Assembly (NCBI RefSeq): GCF_014199255.1
Contig: NZ_JACIJF010000008.1
Coordinates: forward strand, 101,845 to 165,844
Direction of reading: 5' to 3'
DNA: 64,000 nt
DNA from: Sphingomonas xinjiangensis
GTDB lineage: Bacteria; Pseudomonadota; Alphaproteobacteria; Sphingomonadales; Sphingomonadaceae
The position numbers and the translations under genes were made by a program. The notes under the pieces were generated by a model. The model was not told the DNA's origin. It did no database searches and saw only the letters and a program-made list of their open reading frames with translations. Below are positions 17,448 to 27,589 of this stretch, piece after piece; position 1 is the stretch's first letter; each line of letters opens with the position of its first letter.

Positions 17448-20035
17448 TACTCCTCAGCCTCAGCCTTCTTCGGCGCAGCCTTCTTCGGCGCAGCCTTCTT
17501 CGCCGCCGGCTTCTTGGCCGCGGCCTTGGCGGGAGCCTTCTTGGCCGGTGCCTTCTTCTTCGCAGGCGCCTTCTTCTTGCCCTTGGCCGGCGCCGCCGCG
17601 GCGCGCGCGTCGATCAGCTGGGCGGCTTCCTCCAGCGTCAGCTGCTCCTTGTCGATCGACTTGGGCAAGGTCGCGTTGGTCTCGCCGTCGGTGACATACG
17701 CACCATAGCGGCCTTCCATCAGCTTGATCTCGGCCTCGCTGCGCGGATGCTTGCCTAGCACCTTCAGCGGCTCGCGCGCCGCGCCGCGTGCCGGGCGGCC
17801 GCCGCCCGCCGCCGCTTCGGCAAGCTTGACCACGGCGGCGTTCATGCCCGTCTCGAACACGTCAGCGGTGGACTGTAGCCGCGCATATTTACCGGCATGC
17901 GCCAGATACGGCCCATAGCGGCCGATGGAGGCGGTGATCGGCTCACCACTCTCGGGGTGATTGCCGATCGTGCGCGGCAGCTTGAGCAGCTTCAACGCCC
18001 ATTCTAGGTCGAGTTCGATATCCTTGGGGATCGACGCCTTGGGCGCCTCCTTGCCGTCGCCAAGCTGGATGTAAGGCCCGAACCGTCCCGACTTGCGCTC
18101 GACCTGGAGCCCGGTGTCCGGGTCGGTGCCGAGCACTTCGGGTGCCGCATCCTCGCCCTCGCCGCCGGGCTGGGCGAAGCGGCGGGTGAACTTGCATTCG
18201 GGATAGTTCGAGCAGGCGATGAACGCGCCGAAGCGGCCGCCGCGCAGCGCCAGCTGGCCATTGCCGCAATTGGGGCATAGCCGCGGATCGGAGCCATCGG
18301 CCTTTTGCGGGAACAGGTACGGCGCAAGGAACTGGTCGAGCTCGGCGGTGATCGCCGAGGGCTGCTGCTCCATCACTTCGGACGTGCGCGGCTTGAAGTC
18401 CTTCCAGAACGCCTCGAGCACTGCCTGCCACAGCGCGCGCCCCCCCGACACGTCGTCCAGCTCTTCCTCAAGCTCGGCGGTGAAGTCGTAGGAGACGTAC
18501 TTTTCAAAGAAGCGCTCGAGGAACGCCGTCAGCAGGCGCCCGCTTTCCTCGGCGAAGAAGCGGTTCTTCTCCACGCGAACATAGGCGCGGTCCTTGAGCA
18601 CCTGGATGATCGACGCGTAGGTCGAAGGGCGCCCGATGCCGAGCTCCTCCAGCCGCTTGACCAGCGAGGCTTCGGAGAAGCGCGGCAGCGGCTGGGTAAA
18701 ATGCTGCTCGGCATTCACTGCCTTCTTTGCCGGAGCGGCGCCTTCGCTCATACGGGGCAGACGGCGGCTGTCCTCGTCGCCCTCATCATCCCGCCCTTCC
18801 TCGTACAGCGCGAGATAGCCTGGGAAGAGCACGACCTGGCCGGTGGCGCGCAGCGCGTGCTGGCCGGTGCCGTCCTGCAATTCGATGGTGGTGCGCTCCA
18901 TGCGCGCCGACGCCATCTGGCTGGCGAGCGCGCGCTTCCAGATCAGCTCGTACAGCCGGCCATGGTCGCCGCTACCGGCCTTGTCCTTGGAAAAGTCGGT
19001 GGGGCGGATCGCCTCGTGTGCTTCCTGCGCGTTCTTCGCCTTGGTCTGGTACTGGCGCGGCTTGTCCGGCACGTAGCTGCCGTCATAGCGGGTGGCGACG
19101 GCCTTGCGCGCTTCCTGGATCGCACCGCCGTCCATCTGAACGCCGTCCGTACGCATGTACGTGATCGCGCCGTCCTCGTAGAGACCCTGCGCGACGCGCA
19201 TGGTGTGGCTCGCCGAGAAGCCGAGCTTGCGCGCCGCCTCCTGCTGAAGCGTCGAGGTGGTGAAAGGCGGCGGCGGGTTGCGCGTGGCGGGCTTGGTTTC
19301 GACCGACACCACGGTGAAGCGGCCTTCCTCGACTGCCTTCTTGGCGGCGAGCGCGGTGCCTTCGTCGCCGATCGACAGGCGGTCGAGCTTGTCGCCCTTG
19401 AACTTGACCATGCGCGCCTGGAACGGCGTGCCGTCCTGTTCCAGTTCCGCGATTACCGACCAATATTCCTGGGGTTTGAAGCTTTCGATCTCGCGCTCGC
19501 GGTCGACGATGATGCGCAGCGCCACCGACTGGACACGGCCCGCCGACTTCGCGCCGGGCAGCTTGCGCCACAGCACCGGCGACAAGGTGAAGCCGACCAG
19601 ATAATCCAGCGCGCGGCGGGCGCGGTATGCGTCGATCAGGTCGGTGTCGAGTTCACGCGGTGCCTTCATCGCCGCGAGGATCGCCGGCTTGGTGATCGCG
19701 TTGAACGTGACGCGCTCGACTTCCTTTGGCAGCGCCTTCTTCAGTCGCAGCACTTCCTGGACGTGCCAGCTGATCGCCTCACCCTCGCGATCGGGATCGG
19801 TGGCGAGGATCAGTCGGTCCGCCTTTTTGGCCTCGTCGGCGATCGCCTTGAGCTGCTTGCTCTTGTCGGCATAGGTTTCCCACTCCATCGCGAACCCTTC
19901 ATCGGGGTTCACCGATCCGTCGCGCGGCGGCAAGTCGCGGACGTGACCATAAGAGGCCAGGACGCGGTAATCCTTGCCGAGATACTTCTCGATGGTTTTC
20001 GCCTTGGCGGGCGATTCGACGATGACAAGCTGCAT
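17447..20035 (-). CDS. topA: DNA topoisomerase I (type IA)
   Basis: An 862-residue enzyme that relaxes negative supercoils. The N-terminus is the Toprim domain (MQLVIVESPAKAKTIEKYLG, then ATDPDREGEAI with the metal-binding acids). The catalytic tyrosine is in AITYMRTDG near residue 300. After the core, a four-cysteine zinc ribbon (CPNCGNGQL and CSNYPECKF, about 585-615) and topoisomerase C-terminal repeats (KSGRFGPYIQLGDG, IGRYGPYLAH, EGRYGAYVTDG) follow. The protein ends in about 45 residues of Lys/Ala/Pro repeats, like histone H1 tails, which probably bind DNA and are common in alphaproteobacteria. Its stop lies at the edge of the inverted-repeat element. Confidence 0.97.
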   Translation of the reverse strand: MQLVIVESPAKAKTIEKYLGKDYRVLASYGHVRDLPPRDGSVNPDEGFAMEWETYADKSKQLKAIADEAKKADRLILATDPDREGEAISWHVQEVLRLKKALPKEVERVTFNAITKPAILAAMKAPRELDTDLIDAYRARRALDYLVGFTLSPVLWRKLPGAKSAGRVQSVALRIIVDREREIESFKPQEYWSVIAELEQDGTPFQARMVKFKGDKLDRLSIGDEGTALAAKKAVEEGRFTVVSVETKPATRNPPPPFTTSTLQQEAARKLGFSASHTMRVAQGLYEDGAITYMRTDGVQMDGGAIQEARKAVATRYDGSYVPDKPRQYQTKAKNAQEAHEAIRPTDFSKDKAGSGDHGRLYELIWKRALASQMASARMERTTIELQDGTGQHALRATGQVVLFPGYLALYEEGRDDEGDEDSRRLPRMSEGAAPAKKAVNAEQHFTQPLPRFSEASLVKRLEELGIGRPSTYASIIQVLKDRAYVRVEKNRFFAEESGRLLTAFLERFFEKYVSYDFTAELEEELDDVSGGRALWQAVLEAFWKDFKPRTSEVMEQQPSAITAELDQFLAPYLFPQKADGSDPRLCPNCGNGQLALRGGRFGAFIACSNYPECKFTRRFAQPGGEGEDAAPEVLGTDPDTGLQVERKSGRFGPYIQLGDGKEAPKASIPKDIELDLEWALKLLKLPRTIGNHPESGEPITASIGRYGPYLAHAGKYARLQSTADVFETGMNAAVVKLAEAAAGGGRPARGAAREPLKVLGKHPRSEAEIKLMEGRYGAYVTDGETNATLPKSIDKEQLTLEEAAQLIDARAAAAPAKGKKKAPAKKKAPAKKAPAKAAAKKPAAKKAAPKKAAPKKAEAEE

Positions 20036-20229
20036 GAAGTTCTCGGAAGTCCTTACGTGTACGCGTACGAGAGTGGGGAGCCGACACGGCAGCCGTCAAC
20101 CCGCGCCACTAAGCCGGGGGCGCGGCGAAGGCCAGCCGCCGGGGCAAGATTTCGGCCAAGCATCGGGAACGGCACGGGATTCGCTTCGTTCTCTCGCAGA
20201 ATCAACACAGATCAATTGGAGATGAGCGC

Positions 20230-21255
20230 ATGGTCCTTTTCGGCTCCGATGCGGACGGATCCGCGCGCCTGGACCACAGCATGCAGGAAGTGCTGGACGA
20301 AACCCAGAAGCTGGGCCTGACGCCGCCCTGGACGCTGTCGCCGGCCGAAGCGCGCAAGCAGCCGACACCGGCAGACGGCGCCAAGCAGGTCATGCGCAAC
20401 CGCGGCATCGATCCCGACGCGGATCTGGGCGTCGCGACCAAGGACTTCACGATTCCCGGCCCGAGCGGCGCGATACAGGCGCGCCTGTATGGCCGCAAGA
20501 ACGAGACCGGCACCAAGCCGGTGGTGGTCTATTTCCATGGCGGCGGCTGGGTCATTGCCGATCTCGACGTGTATGATTCGACGCCGCGCGCGCTGGCGCT
20601 CGCCACCGACTGCATCTTCGTATCGTGTCACTACCGCCAGGCGCCCGAGCACAAGTTCCCGGCGGCGCATGAGGATGCATGGGCCGCATATAAGTGGGTG
20701 ATCGAGAACGCCGCCAGTTTCGACGGCGACCCGACGCGAGTCGCGGTGATGGGTGAGAGTGCCGGAGGCAACCTGGCCGCGAACGTGTCGATCCGCGCGC
20801 GGGACGAAGGCTTCCCGCTGCCTGTGACGCAGATCCTGGTCTATCCGGTCGCCGACAACGACACCAACAGCACCAGCTATCTCGAAAACGCGAACGCGGT
20901 GCCGCTCAACAAGCCGTTCATGGAATGGTTCGTGAGCCATGTCTTCGACGGTCAAGGCCAGACCGAGGATCCACGGCTGAAGCTGGTGTCGGCGAACCTC
21001 GCGGGCCTGCCACCGACCATGATCATCGCCGCCGACGTCGATCCGCTTCGTACCGAGGGCAAGATCCTCGCCGCGCGACTTGAGGCCGCCGGTGTCGACA
21101 CCAGCTACACCTGCTATGAAGGTGTTACCCACGAATTCTTCGGCATGGGTCTCGTGGTGAAGGACGCCGCCGCCGCGCAGACCAAGGTTGCCGCACAGCT
21201 GAAGAAGGAACTGCGGGTGGGTATCCTCGGCAGGATCGCTGGCGCGTTCTCGTGA
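20230..21255 (+). CDS. Alpha/beta hydrolase, hormone-sensitive-lipase (acetyl esterase) family
   Basis: A 341-residue cytosolic esterase of the HSL/family IV type. The oxyanion-hole motif is HGGGW (about residue 103), the nucleophile is in GESAGGNLA (about 177), the acid is in ADVDPLRTEG and the histidine is in VTHEFFGMG. These enzymes cleave short-chain esters, and the substrate cannot be predicted. The GGAGATGAG site lies directly ahead of the ATG. It is divergent from topA with about 190 bp between them, and the DUF4403 gene follows after 74 bp. Confidence 0.9.
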   Translation: MVLFGSDADGSARLDHSMQEVLDETQKLGLTPPWTLSPAEARKQPTPADGAKQVMRNRGIDPDADLGVATKDFTIPGPSGAIQARLYGRKNETGTKPVVVYFHGGGWVIADLDVYDSTPRALALATDCIFVSCHYRQAPEHKFPAAHEDAWAAYKWVIENAASFDGDPTRVAVMGESAGGNLAANVSIRARDEGFPLPVTQILVYPVADNDTNSTSYLENANAVPLNKPFMEWFVSHVFDGQGQTEDPRLKLVSANLAGLPPTMIIAADVDPLRTEGKILAARLEAAGVDTSYTCYEGVTHEFFGMGLVVKDAAAAQTKVAAQLKKELRVGILGRIAGAFS

Positions 21256-21329
21256 CCGGAAAGTAGTTACGGAACCGAGACGAGTGATCCAGCGTATCGT
21301 GTGCGGATCACTCGTCCTCGGAGTCCGCC

Positions 21330-22871
21330 TTGGCCAGCGCGCAGCCCCTGCCCCATCGTCCCTTCGGCCGCCGGCGGTTTTGGATCATCGGGGTCGCGCT
21401 CGCCATGCTGTTTGTCAGCGTCGCCATGATAGTGGCCATCGGCAGCCACAAGGCCGAGCCGCCGCCGCGCGTGACTGATCCCATCCAAGCACCGCGCCAG
21501 CTTTCCGCCCTTGCCGTTCCGCTCGATGTCGACACCGCCATCCTGTCGCAAGCGCTGGAACGCGAAATCCCGCACACGCTCTGGTCGATCAACCGCCAGG
21601 TGAAGGAATGCGTACCGCCGGCGCGGGTCAAGCTGCTCGGCGCCAAGATCAAGGTCACGCCGGCACTGGGCTGCGCCGTGGTCGGCACGGTCACCCGCGC
21701 GCCGATCCGCCTGCGTGGGAACGGTGAGGAGATCATCGCCGACGTCCCCATTCACGCCCGGATCAGCGCCCGGGACGTGGGCGGCGTGCTGGCAGGCGAA
21801 ACCGCAACCGGATCGGCGATGGCGCATGCCCGCATCCGACTGGCCCTGCAGAACGACTGGAGCGTCCGTGCGACCGTGCGGCTCGCTTATGACTGGACGG
21901 ACGCACCTGGCATCGACTTTCTCGGGCAGCGAATCACCTTCACTGACCAGGCGGATGCCAGGCTTCAGCCGATCGTTCGCGATCTGGAACGCACTCTGCC
22001 GCGCGAAGTGGCGAAGCTCGACATCCGCGCTCGCGTTGCCGATGCCTGGGCACAAAGCTTCACGTCGCTACAGCTCAATGCTGACAATCCGCCGGTATGG
22101 ATGCGGATCACGCCACAGCGGCTGCGCTATGGCGGATATCGTTTCTCGGGCAAGACGCTGCGGCTGCGCCTGGGAATGGAGGCGCTGACCGAGACCTTTG
22201 TCGGCCCACGTCCGCAGAACCCCGCGGCAATCCCGCTCCCGCCGCTGTCACGCGAAGGAGGCGGCGAGCAGCTGCGCTTCTTCATTCCGGTCATCGCGGA
22301 TTATGCGCAACTCGAACCCGTCATCCTGAAAGCACTGGTCAAGCGCTCGCTGCGCCCGTTCCACGTGCCTGGCATCGGACAGGTCGTCGCCCGGTTTGAG
22401 AACGTGACCGCCTATGCCACCACTGGCGGACGGCTCGCGCTGGGCATCACGCTCGCGGCGCGGCGCGAAGCCCAGCGCGAACAAACGCGCGGCCTGGTAT
22501 GGATCACGGCGCAGCCAGTAAACGCGGCAAATTCCCAGCGCGTCGGGTTCACGCAGCTTGCGGTGGATGGCGACACCGACGGCGTCGGTGGCGACCTGCT
22601 GGTTCGTCTGGTCAATGCGCCAGGTGTATCGCGAGCGGTGGCGGATTCGCTTACCCAGAACTTCACGGACGACTTTCACGAACTGCTCGGAAAAGTGCAG
22701 CGGGCCGTTGTAGAAAAGCGCGCGGGCGATTTTGTCATCCGCGCCGACATCGGCCAGGTGCGCACCGGCGTGCTGCAAGCGGGCGGGCAAGGGTTGTATC
22801 TGCCCGTCTGGGCGGACGGCTCTGCTCGAATAACCTATGTACCGAACGGCGGATCGCGTTCGCGCAGGTAG
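21330..22871 (+). CDS. DUF4403 family exported protein
   Basis: A 513-residue protein with a basic N-terminus and one hydrophobic segment (FWIIGVALAMLFVSVAMIVAIG, about 17-38), then a long beta-rich region. The repeated pattern of internal blocks such as LDVDTAILSQALEREIPHTL and the TLRLRLGMEALTETF segment fits DUF4403, a family with tubular-lipid-binding-like repeats proposed to act in the envelope. The exact function is unknown. The start is a TTG at 21330 with CGGAG 8 bases upstream; no ATG precedes the hydrophobic segment. It converges with dprA, 4 bp away. Confidence 0.85.
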   Translation: MASAQPLPHRPFGRRRFWIIGVALAMLFVSVAMIVAIGSHKAEPPPRVTDPIQAPRQLSALAVPLDVDTAILSQALEREIPHTLWSINRQVKECVPPARVKLLGAKIKVTPALGCAVVGTVTRAPIRLRGNGEEIIADVPIHARISARDVGGVLAGETATGSAMAHARIRLALQNDWSVRATVRLAYDWTDAPGIDFLGQRITFTDQADARLQPIVRDLERTLPREVAKLDIRARVADAWAQSFTSLQLNADNPPVWMRITPQRLRYGGYRFSGKTLRLRLGMEALTETFVGPRPQNPAAIPLPPLSREGGGEQLRFFIPVIADYAQLEPVILKALVKRSLRPFHVPGIGQVVARFENVTAYATTGGRLALGITLAARREAQREQTRGLVWITAQPVNAANSQRVGFTQLAVDGDTDGVGGDLLVRLVNAPGVSRAVADSLTQNFTDDFHELLGKVQRAVVEKRAGDFVIRADIGQVRTGVLQAGGQGLYLPVWADGSARITYVPNGGSRSRR

Positions 22872-22875
22872 CGGC

Positions 22876-23955
22876 TTAGGCCAGACTCACACGTGCGCCG
22901 GCATGCCGTTCCAGCCGCCCCGCCAGTTCCAGCTCGAGCAGCACCATCTGCACCGCTGCCGGTGCCAGGCCGGCCTGGCGGATCAGCTCGTCGACTGAGA
23001 CCGGCACTGGTCCGAGTAGCGCTTCCACGGCGCGGCGCTCAACATCGCTGGCATCCTGCGGCGGTGCGTTTCCGAAGCCGAAGGATGGGGAGCGTACCGC
23101 GCGCGCATCGATCGGCCGGATCGATTCCAGGACATCGTCGACGGTCTGGATCAGCGTGGCGCCTTCACGGATCAAGAGATTGCACCCTTGCGCACGCGGA
23201 TCGAGCGGCGAACCGGGAACCGCCATCACGTCGCGCCCCGCCTCCGCGGCTAAACGCGCGGTGATCAGCGAGCCGGATCGCGGCGCGGCTTCCACCACCA
23301 CCGTCCCCTGCGACATGCCGGCAATGATGCGGTTGCGCGAGGGGAAGAAGCGGGCGAGCGGCTCGGTCCCGGGCGGTTGCTCGGCGATCAGCAAACCTTC
23401 GCAGGCCACCTGCTCCTGAAGCTCGGCATTCTCCGGCGGAAAGGTGATGTCGATGCCACTGGCGATCACCCCCACCGTGCCGCCGCCGATCGCGCCGCGA
23501 TGCGCGGCGGTGTCGATGCCGCGGGCGAGCCCCGACACCACCGTCACCCCCGCCTCGCCCAATCGAAACGCGAGCTCGCGCGCGAAGCGGCATGCCGCCG
23601 CCGAGGCGTTGCGCGCGCCGACCATCGCCACGCAGGTCCGCCGGGCAAGCGCCGGGTTGCCGCGCACGATCAAAGCCGGCGGCGCACTGTCGGTCTCGGC
23701 CAGGAGCGGAGGATAGCCGGGATCGTCAAGGAACAGATAGGCGGCGCCGAGCCGCTCGACCGCCGCGATCTCACGCGTGATCCGCGCAGGTTCGGAGAGT
23801 ATCGGCGCCCTGCCGCCGCCACGCGCGGCCAGCATGGGGATCGCGTCCAACGCCGCCTCGGCACTGCCAAAGCGCGCCATCAACTGCCGATAGCTGACCG
23901 GGCCGATATTCGCGGAGCGCAGCAGCCTCAGGCGCGGCGCGCGCGGATCAGTCAC
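22876..23955 (-). CDS. dprA: DNA-processing protein DprA
   Basis: A 359-residue protein that protects incoming single-stranded DNA and loads RecA in natural transformation. An N-terminal helical region (about 1-70) is followed by the Rossmann-like DprA fold, with VSGLARGIDTAAH, SGIDITFPPENAEL, FPSRNRIIAGMSQGTVVVEA and SGSLITARLAAEAGRDVMAVPG. The C-terminus has the winged-helix DML1-like domain (RAVEALLGPVPVSVDELIRQAG). The GTG at 23955 is chosen because it overlaps the plsY stop by 8 bp; a TTG at 23967 is the other option. No other competence genes are in this window. Confidence 0.93.
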   Translation of the reverse strand: MTDPRAPRLRLLRSANIGPVSYRQLMARFGSAEAALDAIPMLAARGGGRAPILSEPARITREIAAVERLGAAYLFLDDPGYPPLLAETDSAPPALIVRGNPALARRTCVAMVGARNASAAACRFARELAFRLGEAGVTVVSGLARGIDTAAHRGAIGGGTVGVIASGIDITFPPENAELQEQVACEGLLIAEQPPGTEPLARFFPSRNRIIAGMSQGTVVVEAAPRSGSLITARLAAEAGRDVMAVPGSPLDPRAQGCNLLIREGATLIQTVDDVLESIRPIDARAVRSPSFGFGNAPPQDASDVERRAVEALLGPVPVSVDELIRQAGLAPAAVQMVLLELELAGRLERHAGARVSLA

Positions 23956-24559
23956 GCTTGCTGCCAATCCGCGGCTCGGTACCGTTCAACAGCCGGTCGA
24001 CATTCTCGCGGTGCTTCCACAGCACGATGAGCGCCAGCCCCAGCAGCAGCAGCACCAAGTCAATCCGGCCCCAAAAGGCAGCGCTCACCGGCGCGCTGAT
24101 CGCCGCCGTCATGCCGGCCAGCGAGGAAATACGCAGCGCCGCCAGCAAGCCGAGCCAGACCGCCGCATAGACCAGGCCTGCGGGCCAATGCAGCGCAACC
24201 ACGATGCCCATCAGCGTCGCGACGCCCTTGCCGCCGTGAAACTTCAGCCAAACCGGATAGCAGTGCCCCAGGAACGCCCCCATGCCGGCAAGCGGCGCGG
24301 TGCCGGGAAACAGCGCCTCGGCGAGCAGCACGGCAGCCGCGCCCTTGCCAAGGTCGAGCAGCAGCGTGGCCGCCGCCAGCCCCTTGCGCCCGGTGCGCAG
24401 AACATTGGTGGCGCCAATATTGCCCGAGCCGATCGTGCGCAGATCACCCGCGCCCGCGAAGCGCGTCAGCAGGACGCCGAACGGGATCGACCCAAGAAGA
24501 TAGCCGAGCAGAATGGCGATCGCCGGCGCTGCCCATGGAATTTGCGTGAACAACAGCAT
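23948..24559 (-). CDS. plsY: Glycerol-3-phosphate 1-O-acyltransferase PlsY
   Basis: A 203-residue inner-membrane enzyme that moves the acyl group from acyl-phosphate to glycerol-3-phosphate, the first step of phospholipid synthesis. The three family loops are present: LLGSIPFGVLLTRF with TIGSGNIGATNVLR, then GHCYPVWLKFHGGKGVATLMG, and a C-terminal KHRENVDRLLNGTEPR. Five membrane segments are apparent. The ATG at 24559 follows a GGGGG ribosome site; the frame stays open upstream opposite murI, but that part has no membrane character. It is co-transcribed with dprA. Confidence 0.95.
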   Translation of the reverse strand: MLLFTQIPWAAPAIAILLGYLLGSIPFGVLLTRFAGAGDLRTIGSGNIGATNVLRTGRKGLAAATLLLDLGKGAAAVLLAEALFPGTAPLAGMGAFLGHCYPVWLKFHGGKGVATLMGIVVALHWPAGLVYAAVWLGLLAALRISSLAGMTAAISAPVSAAFWGRIDLVLLLLGLALIVLWKHRENVDRLLNGTEPRIGSKRD

Positions 24560-24670
24560 CCCCCTTCGGACCAGAACATAGCCGATACGTGCGGCGGCGC
24601 AATGACGTGCCGCAAGCAAAGCGGGACGGCTCGCACCAGCATGTGCCACCCGTTGACGCGCCTTCGCACC

Positions 24671-25486
24671 ATGGCCATTCGCAACGCCATGGCTGACTCG
24701 CGCCCGATCCTGTTCTTCGATTCCGGTGTAGGAGGATTGTCGGTGCTGGCACCGACGGCCAAGCTGCTGCCGCACGCGCCGCTCGTCTATGTCGCGGACT
24801 CCGCTGGGTTTCCGTACGGCACGCGCAGCGAAGCGGAGATCGCCGCGCGCGTGCCCGCGCTGCTCGGGCGGCTGGCCGAACGCTATGATCCACGGCTGAT
24901 CGTGATTGCGTGCAACACCGCCTCGACGATCGCGCTCCAGCATGTGCGCGCCGCCCTGGACGTGCCGATCGTCGGAACGGTGCCGGCGATCAAGCCCGCC
25001 GCCGAGCAGAGCCGCACGCGCGTGATCGGGGTGCTGGGTACTAAGGCGACGGTGCGCCAGCCTTATGTCGATGATCTCGCCCGACGCTTCGGCGACGACT
25101 GCACGGTGCTGCGTTATGGCTCGGCGGCGCTGGTCGAGATCGCGGAAGCCAAGCTGGGGGGGCACAATCCCGATCCGGAGCGGCTGCGTGCCGAACTCGA
25201 CGGCTTGTTCATGCAGGCCCAAGGCGACCGGCTGGACATGATCGTCAACGCGTGCACGCACTTCCCGCTGCTGGAGGACGAAATGGCAGCAGTCGCGCCG
25301 CATCGGGTGACGTTCGTCGATGGCGGTCCGGGCATTGCCCGCCGCGTCCAGCATTTGTTGGAAGGCCAGACCTGGCCGGACGAGCACGCCTCCGGGCGCG
25401 CCGTGTTCACGAAGCGCACAGCGCATACCGACGCGCTCGCGCCCGCGCTGGCACGGTTCGGGCTCAGCGCGACGGAGTCGCTCTAA
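24671..25486 (+). CDS. murI: Glutamate racemase
   Basis: A cofactor-independent racemase that makes D-glutamate for peptidoglycan. The family blocks are ILFFDSGVGGLSVL at the start, IVIACNTASTIAL with the first catalytic cysteine, VIGVLGTKATV, and IVNACTHFPLLEDEM with the second. The ATGs at 24671 and 24689 are both possible (271 or 265 residues), and neither has a clear ribosome site. It is divergent from plsY across about 110 bp, so peptidoglycan and phospholipid genes share a regulatory gap. Its 3' end overlaps the opposing small gene by 4 bp. Confidence 0.95.
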   Translation: MAIRNAMADSRPILFFDSGVGGLSVLAPTAKLLPHAPLVYVADSAGFPYGTRSEAEIAARVPALLGRLAERYDPRLIVIACNTASTIALQHVRAALDVPIVGTVPAIKPAAEQSRTRVIGVLGTKATVRQPYVDDLARRFGDDCTVLRYGSAALVEIAEAKLGGHNPDPERLRAELDGLFMQAQGDRLDMIVNACTHFPLLEDEMAAVAPHRVTFVDGGPGIARRVQHLLEGQTWPDEHASGRAVFTKRTAHTDALAPALARFGLSATESL

Positions 25487-25644
25487 GCAGCCGTTGGCAG
25501 CATGACGAGGTTTTGGAGCATCGTGGCATAGCGTTCCGCCATATCAAGGTGCACGCGGCGCGCGATCGAGCCTTTTGCCCGCTCCGCCCGCAACCGCTCT
25601 TCACGCTCTCGGCGAGTGAAATAATCGAAGTCATGGCTCGTCAT
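25483..25644 (-). CDS. Short charged conserved protein (53 residues)
   Basis: The ATG at 25644 has GGAG about 8 bases upstream and gives [20 protein letters not shown], a Glu/Arg-rich helix, then [20 protein letters not shown] recall near-identical short proteins in sphingomonads, located near core genes, with no function assigned. The open frame extends further upstream (to 25905), but that section overlaps the hemA leader and has no protein character. It converges with murI. Confidence 0.6.
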   Translation of the reverse strand: MTSHDFDYFTRREREERLRAERAKGSIARRVHLDMAERYATMLQNLVMLPTAA

Positions 25645-25894
25645 GGCTACGCTCCATTTCAAGCGGGAGAACACTGTCTCTCGGCCGCAAACTTGCTTGA
25701 AGCAGCGAGTCGTCTGCGATGGCATTTCCATAGCATTTCCACGCTCCGGAGTCTTGACTGGGATCAACTTTAGCGACGCCAGCGCCGAATTGGGCGGGAC
25801 GGGGGCCCGGGACAAACGGAACGATCGCCGTGATCGAATTTGGAAATCGCGCGAGACTGGAAACCCGTCGATTTTGAGGGTATTGCCCCCTGCC

Positions 25895-27139
25895 ATGCAA
25901 AGCACTGACAGCGCCGTGCCCGCCGTCGATTATTCGCGGGTCTTCAATCAGGCGATTGATCGACTTCATGCCGAGGGGCGCTACCGCGTGTTCATCGACA
26001 TCCTGCGCAACAAGGGCATGTTCCCCAACGCGCGCTGCTTTGCCGGCCATAACGGACCCAAGCCGATCACGGTCTGGTGCTCGAACGATTATCTCGCCAT
26101 GGGGCAGCACCCCAAGGTCGTCGCCGCGATGGAGGAAGCACTCCACGATGTCGGCGCGGGCTCGGGCGGCACGCGCAACATCGGCGGCAACACCCACTAC
26201 CACATCGAACTCGAGCACGAACTTGCCGATCTGCACGGCAAGGAAGGCGCGCTGCTTTTCACCTCCGGCTATGTCTCGAACGAAGCGACGCTGTCGACCC
26301 TCGCCAAGATCATGCCGGGATGCATCATCTATTCGGACGAGCTCAACCACGCGTCGATGATCGCGGGCATCCGCAATGCGGGCTGTGAAAAGCGCGTGTT
26401 CCGCCACAACGACCTGGCACATCTCGAAGAACTGCTCGCCGCCGACGATCCCAGCGTTCCCAAGCTGATCGCGTTCGAGAGCGTCTATTCGATGGACGCC
26501 GACATCGCGCCGATCGCCGAAATCTGCGACCTGGCCGACAAGTATAATGCGCTGACCTATTTGGACGAAGTCCATGCCGTTGGCATGTACGGTGCGCGCG
26601 GTGGCGGCATTTCGGAGCGCGAGGACGTGGCGCACCGGCTGACGATCATCGAAGGAACGCTGGGCAAGGCGTTCGGGGTGATGGGTGGGTACATCACCGC
26701 CGATCAAGTGATCATCGACGTTATCCGCAGCTATGCGCCAGGCTTCATCTTCACGACTTCGCTGTCGCCGGTGCTGGTCGCCGGCGCACTCGCCAGCGTC
26801 AAGCACCTCAAGGCATCGCGCGCCGAGCGCGACGGCCAGCAGGCTGCGGCGGAGCAGCTCAAGGCGCTGATGGCTGATGCCGGGCTGCCGGTGATGCAGT
26901 CGACCACGCACATCGTGCCGCTGATGGTTGGCGATCCGGTAAAGGCGAAGAAAATCAGCGACGTCTTGCTCGCCGAGTATGGCGTGTACGTCCAGCCGAT
27001 CAACTACCCCACTGTACCGCGCGGGACCGAGCGGCTGCGTTTCACGCCGGGCCCCGCCCACAATGAAGCGATGATGCGCGAGTTGGTCGATGCGCTGGTC
27101 GAAATCTGGGGCCGGCTGGAGCTGCGCCGGGCGGCATGA
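25895..27139 (+). CDS. hemA: 5-aminolevulinate synthase
   Basis: A 414-residue PLP enzyme that condenses glycine and succinyl-CoA to 5-aminolevulinate, the first step of heme synthesis in alphaproteobacteria. The motifs are [25 protein letters not shown], the [10 protein letters not shown] aspartate that holds the PLP nitrogen, and the Schiff-base lysine in [14 protein letters not shown]. Length and end points match bacterial ALAS. The ATG at 25895 starts the conserved N-terminus. The stop overlaps the next gene by 4 bp. Confidence 0.97.
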   Translation: MQSTDSAVPAVDYSRVFNQAIDRLHAEGRYRVFIDILRNKGMFPNARCFAGHNGPKPITVWCSNDYLAMGQHPKVVAAMEEALHDVGAGSGGTRNIGGNTHYHIELEHELADLHGKEGALLFTSGYVSNEATLSTLAKIMPGCIIYSDELNHASMIAGIRNAGCEKRVFRHNDLAHLEELLAADDPSVPKLIAFESVYSMDADIAPIAEICDLADKYNALTYLDEVHAVGMYGARGGGISEREDVAHRLTIIEGTLGKAFGVMGGYITADQVIIDVIRSYAPGFIFTTSLSPVLVAGALASVKHLKASRAERDGQQAAAEQLKALMADAGLPVMQSTTHIVPLMVGDPVKAKKISDVLLAEYGVYVQPINYPTVPRGTERLRFTPGPAHNEAMMRELVDALVEIWGRLELRRAA

Positions 27140-27570
27140 GCGACGTCGGCCCTGATGCTGACGGGTGGCTGTTCCTGACCAGCGCGGCGGGCGAGACCCC
27201 GATCATCGCGCGGGTGCGTGCCCAGCCGCCGAGCGAAGTGGAGCGGGAGGAGAACCCCGATCTGGTGGTGATCCGCTGGCCGTTCGAAGCTGAAGCTGGC
27301 GCCTTCCCCGGCGAAGACCTGCTCGCCGAGATGACGGCGTTCGAGGAACAGCTTTTCGCCGCGATGGATCATGACGGCTGGGGCACCGGCGTTGCGGTGA
27401 TTACGGCCAATGGCGCGCGGGAATGGCGCATCTACACGCAGGATTTCGAACGCTTTCAGGAAGGGCTCAACGAAGCGCTCGCGGGTGCCGCGCCCTATCC
27501 GCTCGAGTTCGCGACGTTCGAAGATCCGGACTGGACCGCCTATACCGAGCTGACGCGCGGCACTGCATAA
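27136..27570 (+). CDS. DUF695-like protein
   Basis: A 144-residue acidic soluble protein translationally coupled to hemA (ATGA overlap). The pattern [13 protein letters not shown], then [16 protein letters not shown] and [19 protein letters not shown], fits DUF695, a small family of unknown function often found as a stand-alone domain. No signal peptide or metal motif is seen. Sharing the hemA transcript may only reflect gene packing. Confidence 0.7.
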   Translation: MSDVGPDADGWLFLTSAAGETPIIARVRAQPPSEVEREENPDLVVIRWPFEAEAGAFPGEDLLAEMTAFEEQLFAAMDHDGWGTGVAVITANGAREWRIYTQDFERFQEGLNEALAGAAPYPLEFATFEDPDWTAYTELTRGTA

Positions 27571-27589
27571 CCGCGCCGCGGGCCTTGCT

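Noticed and set aside
17450..17590. Tandem-looking GCCTTCTTCG repeats
   Set aside because: They encode the Lys/Ala/Pro tail of topoisomerase I, so they are coding, not an intergenic repeat or CRISPR-like array.
18305..20320. 671-codon plus-strand frame opposite topA
   Set aside because: Antisense shadow of a conserved gene; Arg/Leu/Val-rich without motifs.
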